A program made the position numbers and the translations under genes. 43,282 bases of DNA, from NCBI GenBank assembly GCA_028821675.1, contig JAPKFG010000003.1, positions 1 to 43,282 of the forward strand, in the 5' to 3' direction. This document shows, piece after piece, positions 24,589-32,684 of the stretch (position 1 is the first letter of the stretch; each line of letters begins with the position of its first letter). The notes under the pieces were generated by a model that was given only the letters and a program-made list of their open reading frames with translations, did not search any database and had not been told where the DNA came from. The DNA comes from Candidatus Poseidoniales archaeon (GTDB taxonomy: Archaea > Thermoplasmatota > Poseidoniia > Poseidoniales > Thalassarchaeaceae).

Positions 24589-26865
24589 ATGGAAGAACAG
24601 AACAAATCTGAGTGGAATCTTGTGCTCCCCATCCTCGCCTTGGTTTCGTTCCTTTTCGTCGTTCTTAGAATGAACCCCGACTCGTTTGGATTCGATGCAA
24701 GTACCAGTTCATTCCTCATCGTCGCGGTACCTCTAGTCGTTTTCCCTGCGATTTTAATCATCGGCCAAGTCTACAAAGGCAAAGATTTGTGGAAACATCA
24801 ACTGAAAGAGGGTGGAATCATTGCTCTGGCTGCACTGGCCATCACATTGGCATTGACAATTTGGCTAATTGTCGAATTCTTCGCACATCACGCACATTTC
24901 GATGAACAGGGGACAATTTTCGATTGGATTACCTTTGACATTCTCCTTGAAGACAAAGCCCTGACGGAATCCGTATTCAGCTTCGGTATCTGGATTGACA
25001 GTGTCTCTCTGACGGTGTTATTCGTTGCCGCCTTCCTGTGTTTCCTCATCTGCTGGTTCGCAATCGGTTACATGAACACAGATCCCATCAACGAGGATCG
25101 AAACCATCGATTCTTCGCAGAATTTTTGTTATTCAGTATGGGTATGTTTGGAATGGTTCTGGCGGACAGTTTCCTCTGGTTGTTCATCTTCTGGGAAATC
25201 ATGGGGCTCTGCTCATACCTGTTGATTGGATTCTATTGGGAAAAGCCCAGTGCTGCAGCCGCTGCGAAGAAGGCATTCCTCACCACTCGTGTGGGCGACG
25301 TTTTCCTGATGATTGGTTTGTTCATGCTCTACGATTTGTACCACAGCCTTGAGTTCGCCGTTATCTTCGGTGATCCTACTCTGGGCGGCGCTGTTCACGG
25401 AGTCGATCTTCAATGGCCTCTCTTCTTCATGTTCATCGGTTGTGTCGGCAAGTCCGCTCAGTTCCCACTCCACGTATGGCTGCCTGACGCTATGGAAGGG
25501 CCGACCCCAGTATCCGCTCTTATCCACGCGGCAACAATGGTGAACGCTGGACTCTATCTGGTGGCCCGTATGTTCCCTCTATTCAGTGAGCATCATTTCG
25601 AAGGTGATCTTTCAGATCTTGCGATGCTGATTGTATGGATTGGTGGAATCACCGCATGTATGGCTGCGTTCATTGCCTTCGTCGCTAACGACATCAAACG
25701 AGTTCTCGCATATTCGACGATGAGTCAACTAGCCTACATCTTCACTGGATTGGGTGCGGCTTGTTGGTTTGCAAATGAAGGTTATCACCATCTGGCAACA
25801 GTTGCTTTTGGTGCGGCCCTCTTCCATCTATTCAATCACGCCATGGCCAAGGGAATGCTGTTCATGGCCTCTGGTTCAGTAATCCATGAGATGCACCACG
25901 CGCACGACCATGTACACTTGTACGACGATGATGACGACCACGATTTCGATCCACAAGATATGCGAAACATGGGTGGCTTGGCTAGCAAACTACCCGTTAC
26001 CAGCACTGCGATGATGCTGGGTTCAATGTCGATTATCGGCATCCCACTCATCGGTGGATTTTGGTCCAAGGAAGGCATCATTGGGCAAGCATGGAACGTT
26101 TACCTACACGGCGGCGAGATGATTCTCTTCCCCGCACTGTTGGTTCTAGCGACCGCTGGAATGACCGGTTTCTACATGTCGAGAATGTGGTTCATGACCT
26201 TCGCCGGTAAGCCGAAGACAGAGGCCGCCAAACACGTTCATGAGGATACACCGTGGATCAAGACACCTCTGGTTACCCTCTCTCTGGTGACCGCATTCGG
26301 AGGAATACTTCTGGCTATGTACGGCTTCCAGCATTTCCTCGGAGAAGACCCGGATACGGCCCATCTCTCCTCACACGGCTTACTCTACACCCTTAGGCAT
26401 GCCTTCTTGCCTGAGGAGATGACGTTGAAACTTGTTGGATGGACTGCCATCCTTCTCTCTGCGGGTTTGGGACCATTCATCGCTGCTCGAATGCACGGCG
26501 GGCGCCTTGATGATGGTGAGAATGCCACACCGATGGTTGCCTGGTTGGTCGATCTTTCTGGAAGCGTGGGTCGAACCGATGTGGGTGAACTCGCGGAAGG
26601 TGGCTTCGCACAAGCACTTCACAACCGCCTTTACATCGATGATTTCTATGAATATTTGATTGCCAAGACAATTTTACCATTGGCGAAGATTTCCGCATGG
26701 ATTGACAAGAATTGGGTGGATGGCGTCATCAAAGGAATCGAATCGGGCAGTCAGTCGACAAGTACCTGGTTGCGCCAATTCACAACTGGACGTGCAAGTG
26801 ACTACCTGCTCATGGCCGCAGTGGGCATGCTGGCCATCGTTGGAATCCTATGGGGGGTGGTGTGA
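24589..26865 (+). CDS. nuoL: Complex I subunit L (NuoL/FpoL), antiporter-like proton pump
   Basis: Largest antiporter-like subunit at the far end of the membrane arm. The product has 758 residues, longer than the 613 of E. coli. The channel glutamate lies in WLFIFWEIMGLCSYLLIGFY and the lysine and histidine region in GKSAQFPLHVWLPDAMEGPTPVS followed by ALIHAATMVNAG. The C-terminal part carries the long lateral helix and a final membrane helix. A segment of five histidines and several aspartates (EMHHAHDHVHLYDDDDDHDF) is inserted before QDMRNMGGL, where the E. coli protein has only a short link. Confidence 0.96.
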   Translation: MEEQNKSEWNLVLPILALVSFLFVVLRMNPDSFGFDASTSSFLIVAVPLVVFPAILIIGQVYKGKDLWKHQLKEGGIIALAALAITLALTIWLIVEFFAHHAHFDEQGTIFDWITFDILLEDKALTESVFSFGIWIDSVSLTVLFVAAFLCFLICWFAIGYMNTDPINEDRNHRFFAEFLLFSMGMFGMVLADSFLWLFIFWEIMGLCSYLLIGFYWEKPSAAAAAKKAFLTTRVGDVFLMIGLFMLYDLYHSLEFAVIFGDPTLGGAVHGVDLQWPLFFMFIGCVGKSAQFPLHVWLPDAMEGPTPVSALIHAATMVNAGLYLVARMFPLFSEHHFEGDLSDLAMLIVWIGGITACMAAFIAFVANDIKRVLAYSTMSQLAYIFTGLGAACWFANEGYHHLATVAFGAALFHLFNHAMAKGMLFMASGSVIHEMHHAHDHVHLYDDDDDHDFDPQDMRNMGGLASKLPVTSTAMMLGSMSIIGIPLIGGFWSKEGIIGQAWNVYLHGGEMILFPALLVLATAGMTGFYMSRMWFMTFAGKPKTEAAKHVHEDTPWIKTPLVTLSLVTAFGGILLAMYGFQHFLGEDPDTAHLSSHGLLYTLRHAFLPEEMTLKLVGWTAILLSAGLGPFIAARMHGGRLDDGENATPMVAWLVDLSGSVGRTDVGELAEGGFAQALHNRLYIDDFYEYLIAKTILPLAKISAWIDKNWVDGVIKGIESGSQSTSTWLRQFTTGRASDYLLMAAVGMLAIVGILWGVV

Positions 26866-28497
26866 ATGGAGATTACAGAAATGATTACATTTCTTGGCAA
26901 TCCGTTAACCGTACTCACGCTACTGCCAATCACTGGCGCACTCCTGCTGATGCTCGTTCATTGGATGGCAGATGATGAGAAGCGTGAGATGCTGGCCAAC
27001 CCGATTCGCTACGTCAATCTCGGAATCGCCCTGTTGATGTTGCTTATGGCGACCCTCATCGGCCTAGAGGAGACCTTTGGATTGGCGTGGGGAGAATACC
27101 TGTATCAGAACTGCGAAGTTGGTGCTGTGAGTACCGGTTCCTGCACTTTGATCAGCAGCATCGGAGTCTCATGGCACGTCGGTATCGATGCGCTATCATT
27201 CCCGATGGTTTGGTTGACCACACTGTTGATTCCGATTACCATGGTGGTCGAGTGGGAGGCCAAGAAAGATGGCCCCGATAGAGCCTACTTCCACAGCCTC
27301 ATCCTGATGATGGAAGGTGCGCTCATCGGTGTATTCGTCAGCCTCGATTTGTTTGTCTTCTACGTCTTCTGGGAATTGACTTTGATTCCGATGTTCTTCC
27401 TCATCTTGTTGTGGGGTGGAAGTGACCGCCGGTACGCTGCTCAGAAGTTCTTCATCTACACCTTCACGGCCAGCGTCTTCATGCTTGCAGGCATCCTTGT
27501 GATGTATTTCAACAATGATGCGAGTTGGGTTGGCAACATCACAGGGAAGTCGTTTGATTTCATTCTGATGGAAACCAGTACGAACTTCATCGCTTCTGAG
27601 GGATTACGAAGCGTTGTTTTCCTATTGATGCTAATTGGATTTGCAACCAAAATGCCGAGCGTACCCGTTCACACTTGGTTGCCTGACGCCCACGTCGAGG
27701 CCCCCACTGCAGGCTCGATGTTACTGGCTGGTGTCATGCTAAAGATGGGTGCATATGGTTTCCTTCGCCTCGGAGTGACGCTCTTCCCCGATCAGGTCAT
27801 CCAATTCCAGACACTGCTGCTCGTTCTCGGTATGGTCAGCCTCGTCTATGGCGCCGTTGTCTGCCTAGGGCAGATTAATCTCAAGCGCATGGTCGCTTAC
27901 TCTTCAGTGAGCCATATGGGTCTCATTTTCCTCGGTGTGGCTACACTTCAGCCACTTGGAATCGCCGGCGCCATCTTCATGATGTTCGCTCACGGAATCA
28001 TCAGCCCCCTCTTGTTCGCAGTTTGTGGTTCATTCAAGCATCATTATCACACGCTGGAAATTGATTCCATGCGTGGTCTGGCCCATAGCAGTCCGTGGAT
28101 GAGCGCCCACATGATGGTTGGATGGATGGGCAGCCTCGGTCTGCCCCTGATGGCTGGCTTCGTTGCTGAGGTTGCAATCCTCATCGCCTTCTACATGACC
28201 TTCGGTTGGTGGGTTGTTCTACCCGCTCTAACACTCATCATCACCGCGGCTTACTACCTGTGGAGTATGCAGCGCACAATCTTCGAAGGTGGTGGCGATG
28301 TTCAACTTCCACCGACGATGCGTGATGAAGAGCCTCGTGACATTACATGGCACGAGAACACTGGCATGCTCATTTTGGGCGCTCTCGCTGTAATCTACGG
28401 CATTTATCCAGACTTCTTCGGTATGTTCGAGATGATGTCCAATTGGGCTTCTCTATTGGTCGAGAACGTCATTTACCCACCTGAGGTGAATCCATGA
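26866..28497 (+). CDS. nuoM: Complex I subunit M (NuoM/FpoM), antiporter-like proton pump
   Basis: Middle antiporter-like subunit of 543 residues, about the family length. The channel glutamate is in LFVFYVFWELTLIPMFFLIL and the lysine in GFATKMPSVPVHTWLPDAH, followed by VEAPTAGSMLLAGVMLKMG. The second half has the conserved RMVAYSSVSHMGLIFLG. It begins right after the nuoL stop, and its own stop overlaps nuoN (ATGA). Confidence 0.96.
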   Translation: MEITEMITFLGNPLTVLTLLPITGALLLMLVHWMADDEKREMLANPIRYVNLGIALLMLLMATLIGLEETFGLAWGEYLYQNCEVGAVSTGSCTLISSIGVSWHVGIDALSFPMVWLTTLLIPITMVVEWEAKKDGPDRAYFHSLILMMEGALIGVFVSLDLFVFYVFWELTLIPMFFLILLWGGSDRRYAAQKFFIYTFTASVFMLAGILVMYFNNDASWVGNITGKSFDFILMETSTNFIASEGLRSVVFLLMLIGFATKMPSVPVHTWLPDAHVEAPTAGSMLLAGVMLKMGAYGFLRLGVTLFPDQVIQFQTLLLVLGMVSLVYGAVVCLGQINLKRMVAYSSVSHMGLIFLGVATLQPLGIAGAIFMMFAHGIISPLLFAVCGSFKHHYHTLEIDSMRGLAHSSPWMSAHMMVGWMGSLGLPLMAGFVAEVAILIAFYMTFGWWVVLPALTLIITAAYYLWSMQRTIFEGGGDVQLPPTMRDEEPRDITWHENTGMLILGALAVIYGIYPDFFGMFEMMSNWASLLVENVIYPPEVNP

Positions 28498-30251
28498 ACT
28501 TAGGCACGCTGTTCAGCGGCCCTGACATGGCCACGATACTGATGCCTGAGTGGATCCTTCTGCTCGGCATCGTGGCGATGATTCTCGTGCCCAATCTGGG
28601 CAACGCGACCTTCCGTCTACCAATTCCTGGTACGAGCATCCGAATTCCCTACCTCATCGGTGGGAAGCGCTTCTCTGTGACAGGAGATCCTCGGGTGCCA
28701 GCCGCTATCGCGGCCTTCACGCTCTTCGCCTCCTTCATCACTGCTCTGTTGAGTCAGATTCTTGATTCAGGCGTCGGCATGGCTGAAGCCTGTGTGACGA
28801 TGAACGGATTGGTTCAGGACTGTACTTCAGATGGCACGCATATCCTGCGTGTTGATGCCTTTAGTCGTCTGATGGAGATGATCTTCACGGGTGCACTACT
28901 TCTCGCCCTTATCGCCAATTGGGACCGATTGCCTGCGACCCCTCATCATCGTATACCCCTCAAGCCCGAAGAAGACGAAATCAAAGAAACTCGACGCCTA
29001 TTCCGTCTGTTGAACAATCGTCGTCAGGTTGACTTCGCATTACTCGTTCTGATGGTCGCTCTGGGCATGTGTACTGTCGCTCTTTCGACCAATCTGTTCA
29101 TTCTATTCGTCGGTCTTGAATTGGCGAGCATGGCTTCCTATGTTCTCATCGCATTCAACAAGGAGACACAGGCGGGGCCAGAAGCTGGTGTGAAGTATTT
29201 CATCGTCGGTAGTGTGGCCAGTGCCATCGGCCTATACGGCATCTCAATGCTGTACATTTGGAATGGTGATTTGGCGATTTACGGCTCAGGAGGACTTGCT
29301 GCAAAGTGGGCGGCCGAAGGACCCAATGGATTGGCGACCATCGGTCTTGGAATGATGTTAGTAGCGTTCGGATTCAAGGTTAGTGCAGTTCCATTTCACT
29401 TTGCGGCACCCGATGCATATTCTGGGGCCAGCGGACCGGTTGCTGGTGTTCTAGCGACCGCGAGCAAGGCGATGGGATTCGTCGCCCTCATGCGTGTACT
29501 CATCGGCATTACATTGGCTGATGATGGCAGTGATTGGACCATACTCATTGGTGCGATTGCCGCGATTACCATGACATGGGGTAACATTGCTGCATTGGGC
29601 AGTCGAAACCCGAAGCGAATGTTGGCGTATTCCAGTGTTGCTCACGCGGGATACATCCTCGCGGGTATTGCAGCCATCGGTGCGCTTGGACCGGGTGATG
29701 GAAGCCAGTTGATTGCTACTGCCATCATGTTCCATCTAGCTGTGTTGGTCACGTTCAAACTCGGAGCATTCCTTGTCATCGCTCTGCTAGAGTGTGAGGG
29801 CCGAGGATACGAACTCGAGCACTACCATGGCCTTGCTCGCCGCGATCCGTTGATTGCCATCTCGATGTTGATATTCATGTTGGCACTGGCCGGTGTTCCA
29901 CCTCTCGCTGGCTTCCTTTCGAAGTTGATGATGGTCAGCGGCATCATCTCAAGCACGGTCGGTGATGTCTCCGGATCCAGCCTTTCCGAGGCCATGGGTT
30001 CTCTATCCTGGGTATTCTGGTTAGCCATCCTCATCTTCATCAACAGTGCGATATCGTTGTTCTATTATCTGCGAATATGTGTTGTCATGTTCTATGATGA
30101 ACCCGATAGAAATCTACGGCTTTCCAGGGCGCCCATGCTTCGAATCGCCATCATGCTCTGTACCATGGGCGCGGTTGTATTTGGCTTCGGCGTTTTGGCA
30201 GATGTCCTCGCATCGGCCGCTGCAGACGCTGCGACGGCCTTGTTCAGTTGA
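28494..30251 (+). CDS. nuoN: Complex I subunit N (NuoN/FpoN), antiporter-like proton pump
   Basis: Inner antiporter-like subunit of 585 residues, longer than the 485 of E. coli. The extra length is mainly in the first 170 residues, which include a charged cytoplasmic stretch (LKPEEDEIKETRRLFRLLNN). The glutamate is in LFILFVGLELASMASYVLIA and the lysine in GFKVSAVPFHFAAPDAYSG; KRMLAYSSVAHAGYILAGIA follows. It is the last gene of the operon. A small inverted repeat overlaps its stop codon, and no nuoE, nuoF, nuoG, fpoF or fpoO gene follows. Confidence 0.95.
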   Translation: MNLGTLFSGPDMATILMPEWILLLGIVAMILVPNLGNATFRLPIPGTSIRIPYLIGGKRFSVTGDPRVPAAIAAFTLFASFITALLSQILDSGVGMAEACVTMNGLVQDCTSDGTHILRVDAFSRLMEMIFTGALLLALIANWDRLPATPHHRIPLKPEEDEIKETRRLFRLLNNRRQVDFALLVLMVALGMCTVALSTNLFILFVGLELASMASYVLIAFNKETQAGPEAGVKYFIVGSVASAIGLYGISMLYIWNGDLAIYGSGGLAAKWAAEGPNGLATIGLGMMLVAFGFKVSAVPFHFAAPDAYSGASGPVAGVLATASKAMGFVALMRVLIGITLADDGSDWTILIGAIAAITMTWGNIAALGSRNPKRMLAYSSVAHAGYILAGIAAIGALGPGDGSQLIATAIMFHLAVLVTFKLGAFLVIALLECEGRGYELEHYHGLARRDPLIAISMLIFMLALAGVPPLAGFLSKLMMVSGIISSTVGDVSGSSLSEAMGSLSWVFWLAILIFINSAISLFYYLRICVVMFYDEPDRNLRLSRAPMLRIAIMLCTMGAVVFGFGVLADVLASAAADAATALFS

Positions 30252-30264
30252 GTTTTGACTCTGA
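30244..30264 (+). terminator. Inverted repeat across the nuoN stop codon
   Basis: TCA-(GTT)-GAGT-TTTG-ACTC-TGA can form seven pairs with a 3-base bulge, and it overlaps the TGA stop (30249-30251). It is a weaker example of the post-stop hairpins seen elsewhere and may mark the end of the operon mRNA. Confidence 0.3.
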
Positions 30265-30290
30265 AAATGAGACCCTCTTTGGCGCCTCCG

Positions 30291-30306
30291 TGTTTATGTA
30301 GGGCGG
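30291..30306 (+). promoter_or_regulatory. Probable TATA element of the aIF1A gene
   Basis: TGTTTATGTAGGGCGG is the most TATA-like sequence in the 76-base gap after nuoN, about 35 bases before the aIF1A ATG. The G-run after the A/T core matches the L15e and S2 promoters. It suggests the translation genes start a new transcript here. Confidence 0.4.
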
Positions 30307-30327
30307 TCGATTCGGCGGCTTGTTACC

Positions 30328-30933
30328 ATGGGACGACGTCGAGAGGAAACAGTCGATGAGGAGTTGCTGGCGCAGCTTGAAGGCGACTCCAGCGACAAAA
30401 TCAGAGTCCCACTTCCCAAAGAAAGAATCAACGAAATGTTCGCCATTGCCGACCAGATTTTGGGCGGTCGAAGGGTCCGGGTCATCTGCGCGGATGGCGA
30501 GACTCGTTTGGCTCGAATTCCCGGCAAGATGCGACGACGCCAATGGGTGCGTGAAGGTGATTTAATCGTCGTCCAGCCTTGGGATTTCCAAGATGCTAAA
30601 GCCGATGTGAAGAAGCGTTACACTAAGACTCAATCTCTCTATCTGTCCCGGAAAGGAGTCCTGCCTGAAGTTGTAGACGTATTTGGCAGTGGAACCGATA
30701 CTTGGGATGATCTTGACGATGCGGGTATTTTCGGTGGAGGCGATGATGTTGAAACCGAGGCTGCCCCTGTTGAAGAAAAGATCGTGGCTGTCGAAGAAGA
30801 GGACAAAGCCGAAGAAACCACTGAAGAAGAACCCGTTGCGGACGAACCTGAACCTGCACCGGCGGCTGAACCAGAGCCAGATGACGTAACCGACGACGAC
30901 GACGACATCGACAGCCTGTTCGGTCCAGCATAG
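30328..30933 (+). CDS. eif1a: Translation initiation factor aIF1A with long acidic tail
   Basis: Binds the ribosomal A site and assists start-codon selection, the counterpart of bacterial IF1. The OB-fold core is clear: ELLAQLEGDSSDKIRVPLP is the N-terminal lead, then GGRRVRVICADGETRLARIP, KMRRRQWVREGDLIVVQPW and VKKRYTKTQSLYLSRKGVLP. The core ends near residue 115, about the full length of a normal archaeal protein. Some 85 more residues form an acidic, Pro/Ala/Glu-rich tail ending DDDDDIDSLFGPA. Eukaryotic eIF1A also has an acidic tail, ending DIDDI, which contacts eIF5B. It precedes rio1, and the pair with the Dim2-like gene is a familiar archaeal neighbourhood. Confidence 0.95.
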   Translation: MGRRREETVDEELLAQLEGDSSDKIRVPLPKERINEMFAIADQILGGRRVRVICADGETRLARIPGKMRRRQWVREGDLIVVQPWDFQDAKADVKKRYTKTQSLYLSRKGVLPEVVDVFGSGTDTWDDLDDAGIFGGGDDVETEAAPVEEKIVAVEEEDKAEETTEEEPVADEPEPAPAAEPEPDDVTDDDDDIDSLFGPA

Positions 30934-30939
30934 GAGGTG
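30933..30939 (+). promoter_or_regulatory. Ribosome site of rio1, overlapping the aIF1A stop
   Basis: GGAGGTG begins at the last base of the TAG stop of aIF1A. The only codon at normal spacing in the rio1 frame is ATC at 30945. The first in-frame TTG is at 30999, over 55 bases downstream and without its own site. It therefore points to a non-standard start or a sequence error. Confidence 0.5.
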
Positions 30940-30944
30940 TAAGC

Positions 30945-31934
30945 ATCGCCCGACGCCGGAAGGCTCGTCGCGAAGGCGACTCTCGAGATTGGACCGAATT
31001 GGGAGATTCTGAGAATGTCGATCTCGATGCGGACCCCACGGAAGTAGAACTTTCGATTGAGGCCGAGAATATCGCCCTCGCAGAAGAAAAATGGGATGCC
31101 GCTGAGGCTGAGATGGACCTCCATTCTGAAATGGACAAGAAACAGGATTCTTGGTCATGGATGAATGAGAAGAAATACGCCAAGATATTCAAAGAGATTG
31201 AGCACCGATTAGAGGGCGTTCTTGGTAAGGGTAAGTTTGAGTGGGCCGATCGTCGTGTTTTCGATCAAGTTTTCGATCAGCGCACACTTCTTGCCATCTA
31301 CAAACTCATGCAACAGGGACATATCGACACTATCGATTGGCCAATTGCTCGGGGCAAAGAGGCCCATGTATTCCATGCGACGACACTCAATGGTGTGGCT
31401 GCGGTGAAGATTTTTCACACCAGTAATGCTGTGTTCAAAGGGCTCATGCAATACATTGAGGGGGATCCAAGATTCGGTGGTTTGCGCCGCCGTCATCACG
31501 AACTGGTCAACGTATGGGTCAGGAAAGAATACCGTAATTTGATGCGGATGTCCAAGCATGGATTGCGTGTTCCAGAACCACATGCCATCTTCCGAAATGT
31601 CTTGGTCATGGATTATCTCGGAGAATCAGAAGGACCAAGCCCTCGACTCCGCGATGTCGAGGTTGAGGATGCCGCACCCATCTTCGATGAATTGTTGAAT
31701 TGGTTGAGAGTATGTTGGCAGGAAGCTGAACTTGTTCATGCTGATTTCAGTGAATACAACATCCTTTGGCATCAGGGTGAGCCCCGAATCATCGATGTCG
31801 GTCAGGCGGTCACGAAAGGTCACCCAAATGCCGAGGATTTCCTCGTTCGTGATGTTACTCGATTGGTTGAATGGGCACAAAGACAAGGTGTCGATGTTGA
31901 TGTGGCCGAGGCCATGGCCAACGTACTATACTGA
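30945..31934 (+). CDS. rio1: RIO1-type serine/threonine kinase (start codon uncertain)
   Basis: Atypical kinase/ATPase needed for late maturation of the small ribosomal subunit. The kinase core is complete: the nucleotide loop ARGKEAHVFHATT, Lys in AAVKIFH, the catalytic loop LVHADFSEYNILW (Asp and Asn) and the metal site IIDVGQAV. The N-terminal motif FDQRTLLAIYKLMQQG is typical of Rio1. The start is unclear. A ribosome site GGAGGTG sits 5-7 bases ahead of ATC 30945, and the residues read from there (ARRRKARREGDSRDWTELGD) look real. The first standard codon is TTG 30999, giving 311 residues. I annotate the longer form and mark it provisional. The gene meets the KH gene end to end. Confidence 0.85.
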   Translation: MARRRKARREGDSRDWTELGDSENVDLDADPTEVELSIEAENIALAEEKWDAAEAEMDLHSEMDKKQDSWSWMNEKKYAKIFKEIEHRLEGVLGKGKFEWADRRVFDQVFDQRTLLAIYKLMQQGHIDTIDWPIARGKEAHVFHATTLNGVAAVKIFHTSNAVFKGLMQYIEGDPRFGGLRRRHHELVNVWVRKEYRNLMRMSKHGLRVPEPHAIFRNVLVMDYLGESEGPSPRLRDVEVEDAAPIFDELLNWLRVCWQEAELVHADFSEYNILWHQGEPRIIDVGQAVTKGHPNAEDFLVRDVTRLVEWAQRQGVDVDVAEAMANVLY

Positions 31935-32657
31935 TCATTCTTCTTCGTATCCAATCGATTCGTCTTCAGCGAGTTCCATCATATCCTCGACTGCTTCATC
32001 ATCCTCTGGATTGACTTGCGCATCTTTGTATCGACGTTCTCTCTTGCGTCGAGCCGCATCAAGTCCAGGTACTAGCACCTCAAATCGATCGCCATCATCT
32101 CGAGTACCGATGGATTCCAAATTACGCGAGGACATACGTTTCTTGCGACGTTGGGTTTCAAGATGCTTCAGAACAGACGAATGCTCGGCACCCTGCAACA
32201 ATCTCTCAATCGCTTGACCGGCCAATGGTAACGCCTCTTCGTCGCCGATAATCACAACGGTCGAACCATAGATTGCGATTTCTGCACCCGAATGCTCTTC
32301 AATCAATTCTCGAATTCTCCCATTACGTCCAATCAATCGACTTCGGATTCGTCTTTGCTGGTTCGGACTCTTTCCGACATACTCTCGCATATCATAGAGC
32401 CTGAGGTGTTGATCGTCCTTGAGCAACTCTAGAGCACGTTCCGGATTCATCCCCCTTCCGATGGCACGAATGACATCAGGGAGTTTCATGCGCAGAATCG
32501 GGTCAAATTCCTCATCCCATACCACGGATACATCGCCACTGCTTGAATCGATGTGGAGTGATGATTTAGTGGCCTTTTCAAGCGCTCGACGCGTGGCGCC
32601 CTTACGTCCAATCAATACCGCAATGCGGTCTTGGGGAATTCGGGCGAGGCCTTCCAT
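31935..32657 (-). CDS. KH-domain RNA-binding protein, Dim2/Pno1-like
   Basis: Archaeal counterpart of Dim2/Pno1, which binds the 3' end of small-subunit rRNA during assembly. The product has 240 residues. Two KH domains are visible: the first around RIAVLIGRKGATRRALEK and the second around RSRLIGRNGRIRELIEEHSG. The usual linker MNPERALELLKDDQHLRLYD lies between them. A basic, then acidic, tail of about 70 residues follows. Its stop abuts the stop of rio1, convergently; in many archaea these genes are co-directional. Upstream on the same strand, 27 bases away, is an exported-protein gene, so the two may share a transcript. Confidence 0.93.
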   Translation of the reverse strand: MEGLARIPQDRIAVLIGRKGATRRALEKATKSSLHIDSSSGDVSVVWDEEFDPILRMKLPDVIRAIGRGMNPERALELLKDDQHLRLYDMREYVGKSPNQQRRIRSRLIGRNGRIRELIEEHSGAEIAIYGSTVVIIGDEEALPLAGQAIERLLQGAEHSSVLKHLETQRRKKRMSSRNLESIGTRDDGDRFEVLVPGLDAARRKRERRYKDAQVNPEDDEAVEDMMELAEDESIGYEEE

Positions 32658-32684
32658 CGGCCACCGCGACCGGGGGCTCCTCTT

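Noticed and set aside
25885-25955. Frame error creating the His/Asp-rich part of NuoL
   Set aside because: The conserved sequence resumes in the same frame right after it (QDMRNMGGL) and the inserted length is a multiple of three.
30562-31192. Antisense open frames of 160-198 residues across the aIF1A/rio1 junction
   Set aside because: They are low-complexity Ser/Arg/Phe-rich shadows of the acidic aIF1A tail on the opposite strand.
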